Assembly (NCBI GenBank): GCA_907164885.2 | Contig: OU015492.1 | Span: 188,234,838 to 188,298,837, forward strand | Direction of reading: 5' to 3' | DNA length: 64,000 bases | Source: Dolomedes plantarius | Lineage: Eukaryota; Arthropoda; Arachnida; Araneae; Dolomedidae | Shown here: positions 1 to 9,128 of the stretch, one piece after another | How the letters are laid out: each line of letters starts with the position of its first letter | Numbering within the stretch: the stretch's first letter is position 1 | Program-made: the position numbers and the translations under genes | The notes under the pieces: generated by a model | Databases searched by the model: none | What the model was told of the DNA's origin: nothing | The model's input: the letters and a program-made list of their open reading frames with translations, nothing else

Positions 1-14
1 TTTAAAACCATAAA

Positions 15-108
15 TTACCCTTTAATGTACAAAACTATGCAAAAAATAATTTTCTTATCTGCAGAGCATTTACTAACTCTACATCAAAAAATAATTTAAA
101 TAAATTCT
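15..108. repeat. Imperfect direct repeat, copy 1
   Basis: This roughly 95-bp stretch recurs at 505-602. Both copies contain the same core around ACTATGCAAAAAATAATTTT followed by an AGAGCATTTA block, with scattered substitutions. Weaker similarity continues beyond both copies, so this looks like an old tandem duplication of about 490 bp rather than a transposon end. The putative splice acceptor and exon at 201 lie between the copies. Confidence 0.8.
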
Positions 109-200
109 TCTTTTGATTCATAAATTATATCAGGGGATGGGTGTCATTTTCCTTTCACATAAATTTATGAACTGATTTTCTCTTTCTTTTTTTTCCCTAG

Positions 201-249
201 ATGCTGTAAAGATGGAGCAGAGGTACAGCGAAAGGATCCTGTTTTGTAG
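201..249 (+). CDS. Possible terminal coding exon of an unidentified host gene
   Basis: A strong acceptor-like pyrimidine tract ending CCCTAG sits immediately before base 201. From 202 one frame reads CCKDGAEVQRKDPVL and stops at TAG (247-249). An AATAAA lies 44 bases after the stop. Acceptor, short open frame, stop and poly(A) signal in this order fit a last exon. The upstream exons would lie outside the window, and I do not recognise the protein. Another frame is also open here for longer, so the reading frame is uncertain. Chance occurrence in AT-rich DNA is a real alternative. Confidence 0.3.
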
Positions 250-292
250 AAAATATAGAAAAAAATTGTGTAAATGTGCTATGTACTTTCTA

Positions 293-298
293 AATAAA
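293..298 (+). terminator. Candidate polyadenylation signal AATAAA
   Basis: Canonical hexamer 44 bases after the stop of the possible last exon at 201-249. The motif is frequent by chance in DNA this AT-rich, so its value depends on the exon being real. Confidence 0.3.
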
Positions 299-1187
299 CT
301 ATTTCTACATTAAACCAGCTCTTTTCTGTATTTAAAAGCATGTGTTTCTATAATTATCTTCTATTGTGTAATTTTAAGAAATATTAGAAGTATTACTATC
401 ATAGTACTATTTCTCAAAAATAATACTATCAAGTGTTGGATATTGAAAGTCCTATATAATATAAAAGAAAATATTTAAAAAAAAATAACTTATAAGAATT
501 TAATGAATTACTCTTAAATTCACAAAACTATGCAAAAAATAATTTTCTTATCTGTAGAGCATTTATTAACTCTACACCAAAAGATAATGTAAATAAATTC
601 TGAGCAAGTTTTCATAAGCAAACAAAGGTTTGAGTATGGGTTTCATCATATCACACTAAACATTACTCAAGTTTTGAAAAATGAATGTATAAAATTTATG
701 TTTATAAACTTATCAAATTATGTTAATAAATTTTATACTGGGGAAGTACAAATTTTTGGGATTAATTATTAAAAACATGGATTTATGTTGCATTTCTTTG
801 GATGAAATGCAATAATATGAATGGAAAGAATAAATAAATAGTACTGTTTTACATACTATATCTCATTCTAAATTTTAAAAAAAACGGGAACCTTAGATCG
901 AATGGAAAGATAGATTTAGCTTTAATGGTTGGTATTAATGTTATCTTAACTTTCAAATTTGGGTAAATGTATCTTAAAACAAAAGGAGGTATTGTTCTAA
1001 CAAATAAACTTCTGATTAATATGCTAAAAATACATAAGGCAAAACTGGAAAGAATACTAGAAGTATGAAGGCAAAAAAAATAATAATAATAAAAGGGAAA
1101 GGATTGATATCAGAGGTTATTCGTCAATGTAATAAATAATAAAAATAAGCATATAAACGAAAGGGTCCTACTCAAAACACTGAAAAA
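299..1187. other. AT-rich non-coding DNA
   Basis: Apart from the repeat at 505-602 this stretch is low-complexity AT-rich sequence with a short AAT run near 1080. I see no gene, RNA or transposon end. Confidence 0.6.
505..602. repeat. Imperfect direct repeat, copy 2
   Basis: Second copy of the repeat at 15-108. No acceptor or exon-like sequence follows this copy at the equivalent distance. Confidence 0.8.
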
Positions 1188-1545
1188 ATGCCGGCTGTCT
1201 GATTCTGGTAGAATGCCGGCATGACGCCCGGACCTACGGCACATTGCTGTTTACGAGATGGGTAGATGACGGTATGTGGACACCAATTATTGCTCCCGTA
1301 ACCGGCCCGTCAACCTCCGGTTACGCGGCGGCTTTGTGTCCGCATTGATGGGTTCCTCGCGGCTGCCTCACGGTTAGTAATCTGATGACGATGGCTGGAT
1401 TCTTACCGGAATCGGCCCCGCACTCGACGGGATAGTCGCTGGCGAGTGGACAATCCCGTGACGGATCCGATACTGACCTAATGCGCCGGCCCGGCAGTGG
1501 AGAAATCAGCTGGCCGGAATCTTCCGGCCCCGGCCCGATGCTTAT
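1188..1545. other. GC-rich island with strong hairpins, unidentified
   Basis: About 360 bp is clearly GC-richer than everything around it. It contains several perfect short hairpins: GCCGGC at both ends of a 31-base segment near 1190, GTAACCGG pairing with CCGGTTAC near 1297-1324, and GGCCGGAA pairing with TTCCGGCC near 1512-1529. No long open frame is convincing, since those crossing it run into the TA tract. It ends directly at a TA microsatellite, as many retroposons do. An unrecognised SINE-like retroposon or a captured structured RNA are possibilities. I cannot assign it to a family. Confidence 0.5.
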
Positions 1546-1555
1546 GTGTTTGTTT

Positions 1556-1720
<165 letters not shown>

Positions 1721-2812
1721 GTATGTACCTGGGTTTTTTAATCCAGATCTGGATCTTTCAATGACCATATGGGTTTTATTGAGTTTTTTATTCAAAATTT
1801 TCTCAAAATCCGTGTTTTTCCCTTGTATGATAAAAATTAGCAAAAAAAAATATTTATTTCTCATTGTACGAATCATTTAATTATACATTATGTACAGGTA
1901 ATTATGCAATTTGAATATGTAATTGTGTAAATTAATGAATGTAAAATTTCAAGAAGGCGTTAAGGTATCATTTGAATAGTGATTATGTCTCTTTCTTACA
2001 AACCAACCCTGAAATTTGGTATTTTTTAAGTAATATCAAAGGTGAATCTAATAATCCAAAATATGAAAGTTTAACAATCTTTATGACCCTCTTGATAATT
2101 TTATCTTGCTGTTCTTTGTACGCAGATAGAATTTTCGTAAGTTAGTTGAAAGAAAACACAATTCTACTATTAAAAGAAACTTTCTCACAGGCTAACTGCA
2201 TAATAAATTTACACATTTTTGAATATTTTCGCCTTAGAGAAATATTCTAAATAAAGAAATATTAAATTCAAGTACAAAAGAAATAAACCTTATATGCTGT
2301 ATCAAATAAAGCCCGCATATACATTTTAAATTTGTTTATAAAACCGTCAGAGCTGTTATAAGAGTCTTTATTGAGAAACGAATTGTAACTTTAACTGTTA
2401 AACAAATGTTTTAGGTAGAAACTTAATCTTCTTTTTAAATTATTTTTTCTCATTTCTAAATTGTTAACGGGAAAGCTTATCAGTCGATCTACTTGACAAA
2501 AACACCTCATTAAAAAATTAAAATGAAGATTAATATACATAAAAATATTGATAAATATGGGATTTCAAAACTGACAAACTTATTTTCTTTGAAATCAAAA
2601 TTCTGGTCGCAAGGCTAGAGTAGTAGATTTCTATGAACTAACTGTTGGGGTCGAGTCTTGTCACTAAACAGCAGGAAGTTTGTGGGGCGGGGGTCGTTAA
2701 AGGCTGTAAATAAGGGAAGAATACTGAAACCCTTGTTCAGTCGAAGTGTTGGCTAGAAACATTGACAGCTGAACAAAACATTTGTTGGCAGCTTCAAATA
2801 AAGAAGGGGTTC
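1721..2812. other. AT-rich non-coding DNA
   Basis: No open frame, RNA or transposon boundary that I can support. Base composition becomes more mixed from about 2640. Confidence 0.6.
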
Positions 2813-3223
2813 TACCAACACCTTCTCTCAGCGGATATTTGTATTCACACTGAAATAAGCAGAAGCAAAAACATGTGCAATCATCTTAATGTTATAGCGC
2901 TTCCACATTCGTGCAGATAATTCTGCAGTAAGCACCTCCGACCCCTCTTGACACCATTTTGGGGTTGATTAGTCACGCTCCCCAAGCGTGACCCCCCGCC
3001 CCCGCCCCCAAGGCCCTTTGATCTGTTGAAAAACCGTCCAAAGAGGGGATCGCTGCAGAGCGCTCACATAAATCGTTTCCCCCCAGAATACTGTGCAGTG
3101 CATATGTGTGTTGAAGTAGTGTAAGGGTTACGAAAATAGTTCCATCCACCAGCCTCCGGAAATATACGTCATGCATTTTGAGGTCACGTGAGAGCCGCCT
3201 TTCCGCTCAGAGAAGGTGTTGGT
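2813..3223. repeat. Segment bounded by a 22-bp inverted repeat (possible MITE)
   Basis: CCAACACCTTCTCT followed by CAGCGGA near 2814-2834 is repeated inverted at 3202-3223 with one mismatch. The roughly 410-bp interval is GC-richer than its flanks and holds a C-rich run at 2993-3010. I find no clear target-site duplication. A small non-autonomous DNA transposon is one explanation and chance paralogy is another. Confidence 0.4.
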
Positions 3224-3515
3224 TCTACTACCCTTCCTCAACTTCGAAAACTATTCCCTCTCTGATTTGTTGCTTTTCTGTCAATCATGTCGACATAGCA
3301 TATGCCTTCGTCTTGAAGGTTTGTTGTGAGTTTCGGGGATCGTGGGGAAAAAAATACTCCAGTGGCCCCTTAACCAATGCGGAAACACTTGTCCTGAGGA
3401 CATTCTCTTATAATGCACCGCAATTTCGCTGGTCATTTTATTATGGGACTACCATATAGGCGGACCAGCATTACCTCGTATGAAGGGACGACAGAAACGG
3501 ATTCATTTTAGTGAC

Positions 3516-3583
3516 GGGATTCGATCCGCCGAGTGGCCGGGATTCGATCCGAGCACCCTCAGCACCGAAAGCCAGCTCGCTGT
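3516..3583 (-). repeat. Possible tRNA-derived SINE head
   Basis: Read on the minus strand, an A-box-like CAGCGAGCTGG (3582-3572) is followed by a B-box-like GGATCGAATCCC (3550-3539) and a second copy of that B-like motif 23 bases on (3527-3516). This resembles the internal RNA polymerase III promoter of a tRNA-derived retroposon. The gap between the boxes is shorter than in a true tRNA and no cloverleaf folds by eye, so it is not called as a tRNA gene. Confidence 0.3.
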
Positions 3584-3812
3584 AACACAAGGCCGCATTA
3601 GGACCCTTTACTAAATCTGGCAGTAACAAGGGATTATCAATTATAGATCAAGTTCCAAATTCATGACTCCGCTAGGTGCCATGGTGTTTTGGTGACGAAT
3701 GTAATTGTTATTGTCCTTTTATGCTCCTCGCTGCATTTACTGGACGACATTTGAGACGTTCCAGATGAAAAGAGTTTAGTGCCAATTTTTCCAAAAAGTA
3801 TTTTCCATTGAT

Positions 3813-3935
3813 ACAAGTGTTTTTCCAAGGCTAATGGCGTGGAAAAGGAGGTTAGTGCCTGGAACATAATTTGACCAAATTAGGTAGGCTCTTAGCTCCC
3901 TTTTCCACGCCATTAGCCTTGGAAAACACCCTTGT
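3813..3935. repeat. Inverted repeat / foldback
   Basis: The left arm (3813-3861) and right arm (3888-3935) are reverse complements with a few mismatches, including a perfect block from CCAAGGCTAATG through GGAAAAG. The spacer is only about 26 bases, so the strand can fold into a long hairpin. No open frame is involved. Its origin is unknown; a foldback element or an inverted local duplication would both fit. Confidence 0.85.
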
Positions 3936-4065
3936 AACAGTAAAAAATAATCTTTGGAAATTTTGGCTTTTAAATTCTTTTCAATGGGAACGCCTCAATT
4001 GATAGTAATGAATGGTTCATCACAGTCATTCACTTAAATTTTCCACCAAAAAGGGAACTTATGAA

Positions 4066-4119
4066 GGTCGTGTGTAACTATAAACTCGTGTGTAACTATA
4101 GGTCGTGTGTAACTATAGG
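4066..4119. repeat. Three tandem copies of TCGTGTGTAACTATA
   Basis: The 15-base core occurs three times in a row with 2-3 bases of variable linker. Confidence 0.9.
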
Positions 4120-6162
4120 ATAAACGTTGGATTCTTTAGAAATACTCTTCTGTTTGTAGGTCAGTTTATTTCCTCTGCATCGTAGTAGGACGTTGCTATG
4201 AATATGTGAAAAATATCTTTTCGTATTAGTTTCAAACTCTTCCTGCATTTAAAATTTCATAAAACAGCATACGAAGTTGCATCAGTGAGACGTTTGTAGA
4301 TGGCTTACTATATATGCAAAAAGTACACATATAGTTTTATAATTCGTAGATTTTGTCATAACTTGCAAAATCAGCTCTTCATTACTTTATAACGGTTATA
4401 TATTCTTTTATGAAATCCGTTTCAACCTAAATTTCAGGGTGACTTGTTTTTTCTAAAACTTGTGCTAAATGTATCCACTAGGCAAATTAAATTCCCGATC
4501 GAGAGAAATTTTACTTTGATTTAACCCAGATACTTTCTTTGATTTATTTCAAAGAACTCCATTCACACTGTGTTTCTTACATGCTATTCTGTTCGAGGCA
4601 ATTTGCGTGATTGTAATCCAATAGAATCTTTAATTCGCATGTTCAACCAAACGTTAACGCTCGTGAAAGAGAAAATAACTGAGACAGAAAGTTATTGGAT
4701 GAATATTTTCGAGTCGCTAGTGAAATCGTTAAATTATTTTAAAGTGTTTTGCCAAAAAATATATTTTTAAGAATTAAGGAATCAGATACTGGAAAATTCA
4801 GGTTTTAAGATGTAATTTACAAAACATTACTGGGAAATAATGGATTTCCTTCGTATTTGTTTAAGAGCAGGAAATACCTATATATTATACGAAATTTGAA
4901 CAGGAAAATGTAATTTTTTTAAATCACAGCTTTTAATTCCTGAAACATTTTTTTATATATTTGAATGAAGTATTTACATATGTCTGCAATATGTCTAGAG
5001 AGAAATATTAATGTTAATTGAATAAGGGTACTATTTTTAATCATTATTTTATCAATTGACTATAGTTTATATCATGAGTACCTACATTAAATGTGTGTCA
5101 TCCTCCTCTATTTTGATCTAAAAAGAGAAAAATTAAAGCTATGTGTTAAAAGATATTGTCGTAACGTCTTTTATCACCCTTTAAAACTAGCTTTTTCATA
5201 TGGAATTTTTCCGTTAAGAGCTGCGCGTACCACATAAATGTGGATACTGCCCCTTGACTGCGGCACTTTATTCAACAAAAACCTATTTTTTAGAGTTAAG
5301 AAGCCCCCCCCCTTCTTTATCAGTGAAATTCCTCTGGTGAGACGGAAAAAAGGTTGGTACATCAATCTATCAGTTTGGCTACTTTTCGCCTCCCCGGATA
5401 CACATAAAATTCTCACTCCACTTTGTGTCGCTTTGTCTTCTCAGTTATTCTCGTAGCTTGGAGAGCGCACTTCGCCAAACTTGGCGGACTGCTGGACAGA
5501 TGCAAATCTCATCAGCCACCTGCAAGAGAGGTTCTCTTTTAACCCCTTGGACGACAGAAGTCAGAGCGGGTGCTTTTCAGGATGCCTTACACCGCATTTA
5601 CAAAGTCATCCTAGTGGCGAGTTGAATCGCTTGGGGGAGGTGCAAGGCGAATGTGCAAACGCTGCGCTCGCCGTCATCCCACTTTTTTCCTCTCCAATCG
5701 GGACGCTCGCTTCGGGAGCGGTTTTCTGAAACGATTCAAAGGGGCTAATGGTGACGGGAAGTCTTGTTCACAGCAAGAGGCGAGAATGTGAGAACGGTCA
5801 CCCGCGTTTATGCAGGAACGTGACGAATGTCTTGCGGGTGACGAAGGGTGGTGCGAACGCGAATGTGTAAATGCTGCATAATTAAGCGACAGTTGGATAA
5901 CGATTCTGTCAGCGTGGGGTCTGAAGGCGCAAACTGCAGTCCTAATTCCCGATATGCCCGTGTAATGAAAAGTGCATCCTGTACCATCACTAGTCCTTTA
6001 ACCATTTCTTTCTTCATAGACGTAACCAATAAATATCATCTATGATTTTTAATCACTCTTGTCATCCATTTTGTCGACTTTATTTTTCTTACACATTTTC
6101 TCTTCCAGAATACGCATCTCAATCTATTTTTAATACGACAGATATATACAATGTAAATATAA
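4120..6162. other. Non-coding interval before the LTR element
   Basis: The first kilobase is AT-rich. From about 5160 to 6050 composition is more balanced, and a motif around GCGAATGTG recurs near 5648 and 5858. Open frames of 60-80 codons occur on both strands, but none has a recognisable domain. This part may be old transposon DNA that I cannot name. Confidence 0.5.
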
Positions 6163-6167
6163 ATAAC
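6163..6167. other. Target-site duplication ATAAC, left copy
   Basis: Matches ATAAC at 17427-17431 immediately after the 3' LTR. The pair fixes both element boundaries. Confidence 0.95.
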
Positions 6168-7759
6168 TGTAACGAGGAATTCGTTACAGGTTCCTTTATT
6201 TTAATTTAATTTAATTTAATTTGTGTAGTTCTCTTAAACTTTAAATTATAACTTTAATTTTAATCTTAAATCTGCTAGTTATGTTTCCTTTCCTTATCTG
6301 ATAGTAATTTATTTTTTTCCCAGGCTCTTAGTCATGGGAGGTCTCTGTAACCTTTAAGTCCGTTCGGTCGGTAATTGAGAATAGCCTATCTTCTAACATC
6401 TGGCAGTGCAATTTGCCGTCTTATATTCTTTAAGTCTTTGTCAGCTAGATCCCCTAATTGCTACCCTCGTGTCCACGAAATAAGATGTCTTTTCTTCCCT
6501 GTTTCCGTGTTTTTGTTAACAGCATTGATGGGTCTTTTTAATGCTAAAGGCTCCAGTTTCCCTTTTCCGCGCCTGCGGCGAACGTAATTTATTACGAGTA
6601 TCTTGCATGGGAAACAGTTTTTCTCTGAACAGGCGTTTGGGCTTCGCGCTGCTTGACCAGCTCCTCTGATTGGTTAAGCTCAGCCAGTCTCGGCCAATGA
6701 AACTCCTTAAAAGGGTTCTTCTGGCATTTTCTTCTGGCAAGAGGAATGTGGTACTTAAGGTATCCAGTTTTGGCGATGCTTCGCGTATTTTATTTTATGG
6801 ACACAAGGTGTTGGCAATGTGTTGAGGCGCTGTTAAGGTTGTCTTTCTCCTCTCCCTTCTGCACGCCTTGGCGAGATTGGTTGTACGGCAACCTTTCTCT
6901 CCTTGCGTTGTCCAGGGCTAAAAAAAAAAGAGATGCGATGCAGAGATTTAGAATTGCTTGGTAGATAAAAACTTGCTCTAAGAGACCCTGAGCCGGGCTT
7001 TCGGTCCTTTTTGGTTTGGCCGTGGCTTGGTGAGGGGGATGTATTTTTTATTGTCGAATAGTGAGTACGAGTGTATTCTATTGATCTGATATTTGTGTAT
7101 ATATACTTTAAAAAGGAAATTCCTTCAATACTATTATTTTTTTTTGATGATCTTCTAATAAGTGGTCGTGTAGACCTGAAGCTCTTTTCTAGTATGTAGT
7201 ATTACGTTTATTTGTTCCTGTTATAATTCAGTAGTCAAGATATACATTGCATCTTTTTATCAAGAAGAATAAAAACTTATTTTTTCTACCAACAAGTCGT
7301 TTTTGAAGAAGTTTTCTTCCTCAGTATTTATTTTTTATAAAGAGTAGTTGTGAGCAGCTTCCAAACCTGTGATAATTCAATCCTGCGGCACAATGATCTT
7401 CAACGTTTGTTTCCCCAGCAAATCTTGTACTTCCACTATGCAAAATCTTCCGGTTGAACTTGCGTCTTAAATGCTCCGGCCTGCCTTGACGAACTGTCAT
7501 TTCTACATCTTAAACGATAGACAAATCTTCATTCTTTTATAGAACTTTCGTGCTGTGAACATTTCTGGTGTACTTCATCTTTCACTCAACAGAACAAAGG
7601 TCCTTCGAGGTAAAAACATTTGACTCTACCAAAATAGTGACCATACACAATAGTGACCGTATACAATTAGTGATTGTACCCAAAAAAAAAAGTACAACTG
7701 TACAGAAATTCACTTCAATAGTACAGAAATGGTTCCTCCTCCTTCAATTTCATATTACA
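6168..7759 (+). repeat. 5' LTR
   Basis: 1592 bp, TGT...ACA. The first 21 bases are an inverted repeat: TGTAACGA pairs perfectly with TCGTTACA around a 5-base centre containing an EcoRI-type GAATTC. A run of TTTAA pentamers follows near 6200. AATAAA at 7268-7273 is a candidate polyadenylation signal. Short open frames inside the LTR are identical in the 3' copy but have no recognisable domain, so I do not call them genes. Confidence 0.97.
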
Positions 7760-8136
7760 GAAATGGTGCGCAATGACCAGTGCTGCTCTCAACTTCATCA
7801 ATTGGTATGCTTCATTTTAATTCATTATTTATCATTTGTTAAATATTCTTCACAATTTTTTTGAAATGTTTAATTGAAATTTTATACGTACAATATTGGT
7901 ATTATAAATACAATCCAACTGTTGCAGTATATATGAATTTTTAGTGTATATTCAGTATATTTTTCATAATAATCTAGTTTTTGCAAATTTACTTTTACTT
8001 GAATGGTAGTATTTATAAAATTGTGATTTATATTTTTTTCTCATTTTGTGTAATACTTTAAAGTGCACTTTTAACTCTTTTCACATTTTGTGATTATAAA
8101 TTTTTTTTTCTCTTTATATGAGAAATACTTAAAAGC
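7760..8136 (+). other. Gypsy leader with candidate primer-binding site
   Basis: TGGTGCGCAATGACCAG starts at 7764, four bases after the LTR. TGG at this position is expected for a site complementary to the CCA end of a tRNA primer, but I cannot match the rest to a specific tRNA. The remaining leader is AT-rich and has no open frame before gag. Confidence 0.5.
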
Positions 8137-9093
8137 ATGGCTACAAAAAATTCATTTCCATGCAGCCTGACACCATTTGAGGGTGATGTAGAGTTATTGG
8201 AGTTCTTTTTCGAACAAGTAATCGACATAAAGGAATTTAATAAGTGGTCTGAGCAACAAGCTTTGACTTTTTTAAAATCCAAACTTACAGGCAATGCTCT
8301 TAAATTTTTTGTCAGTTCGGCTGATGCTAAAGGTTGTACATCTATTTTACAACTGAAACAGATTTTCGTTGATTTTTTTAAACCTGCAACCACACATTCT
8401 TTGCGTGTAGCAGTAGATAATATTAAATTGTTGCCTGATGAAACAATCAGAAATTTAGCACACAGGCTTGATAATCTTGTAAGGAAAGTGCACCCATCTA
8501 TCACTGAGAAAACTCAGCTAGACTCTATAAAATTTTCACATTTGCTAAATGCTTTGCCTGCCAGCCATAAATTAAAAATTTTGGAGTCTGGTTTGGATAA
8601 TTTTGATGAGGCGGTTGCTAAAGCTCAACTTTTGCAGGATATCCATATTCAATCTGAGATTTTGGTTCCATCTACCTCTTCTCAGCCTTCATATGATCAA
8701 TTATTAGCTGAAGTTAATTATTTAAAAACTCAGATAGTTGAAATTAAAAATCCTACCAATAATACTTCTTCTCCTGCCAAAAATGAAAATGCTAGAAATC
8801 AGAATTTTAGAGCACACAGACAAAATTTCAGGCCATACTCCAAAAGTTTTAGGCCAAGTCCAGTTAATAGAGTGCAAATCAAATGTAATTACTGTGGCCG
8901 CTTGAACCACTTAATGAAGAATTGTTATCAGTTTAAGAGAGTATTAGCTAATAGAGCAAACCATAACCAATATAATCGTGGTAGAGGTCAGGTTAGACCT
9001 AATTCTCATAATAATAGCCATGGGAATAATAATATGAACCCTAGAGCAAATGTTTTTGTGCCATCAAATAATCCTAGTAATAATTTAAACTAG
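8137..9093 (+). CDS. gag: Gag polyprotein of the Gypsy element (318 aa)
   Basis: Gag packages the element RNA into cytoplasmic virus-like particles. The N-terminal part has the retrotransposon-gag fold signature, starting with a TPFEGD-like motif at residues 12-17 and continuing through a helical region to about residue 180. A polar Asn/Ser/Arg-rich linker follows. A single zinc knuckle, C250-X2-C253-X4-H258-X4-C263, is the nucleic-acid-binding motif. The tail is Asn- and Arg-rich. The ATG at 8137 is the first in frame after the leader, and stops precede it. The frame ends AAC TAG, and the last codons form the slippery site that gives access to pol. No breaks are seen. Confidence 0.95.
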   Translation: MATKNSFPCSLTPFEGDVELLEFFFEQVIDIKEFNKWSEQQALTFLKSKLTGNALKFFVSSADAKGCTSILQLKQIFVDFFKPATTHSLRVAVDNIKLLPDETIRNLAHRLDNLVRKVHPSITEKTQLDSIKFSHLLNALPASHKLKILESGLDNFDEAVAKAQLLQDIHIQSEILVPSTSSQPSYDQLLAEVNYLKTQIVEIKNPTNNTSSPAKNENARNQNFRAHRQNFRPYSKSFRPSPVNRVQIKCNYCGRLNHLMKNCYQFKRVLANRANHNQYNRGRGQVRPNSHNNSHGNNNMNPRANVFVPSNNPSNNLN

Positions 9094-9128
9094 AGATGGA
9101 GTGTCATAACACTGGGATTATGAACTCC
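9084..9128 (+). promoter_or_regulatory. -1 ribosomal frameshift signal between gag and pol
   Basis: T TTA AAC (9084-9090) is a canonical X XXY YYZ slippery heptamer in the gag frame, directly before the gag stop TAG (9091-9093). Slipping back one base enters the pol frame, which is open from 9084 because its previous stop is at 9081-9083. After a 7-base spacer a stem-loop can form. GGAG (9098-9101) pairs with CTCC (9125-9128), and CATAA (9105-9109) pairs with TTATG (9118-9122), around an 8-base loop. An alternative small hairpin pairs AGTGT with ACACT. Heptamer, frame, spacer and stem fit the established model of -1 frameshifting; efficiency cannot be seen from sequence. Confidence 0.85.

Noticed and set aside
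3516..3583. tRNA gene
   Set aside because: A- and B-box-like motifs are present, but the spacing is too short and no cloverleaf can be formed by eye.
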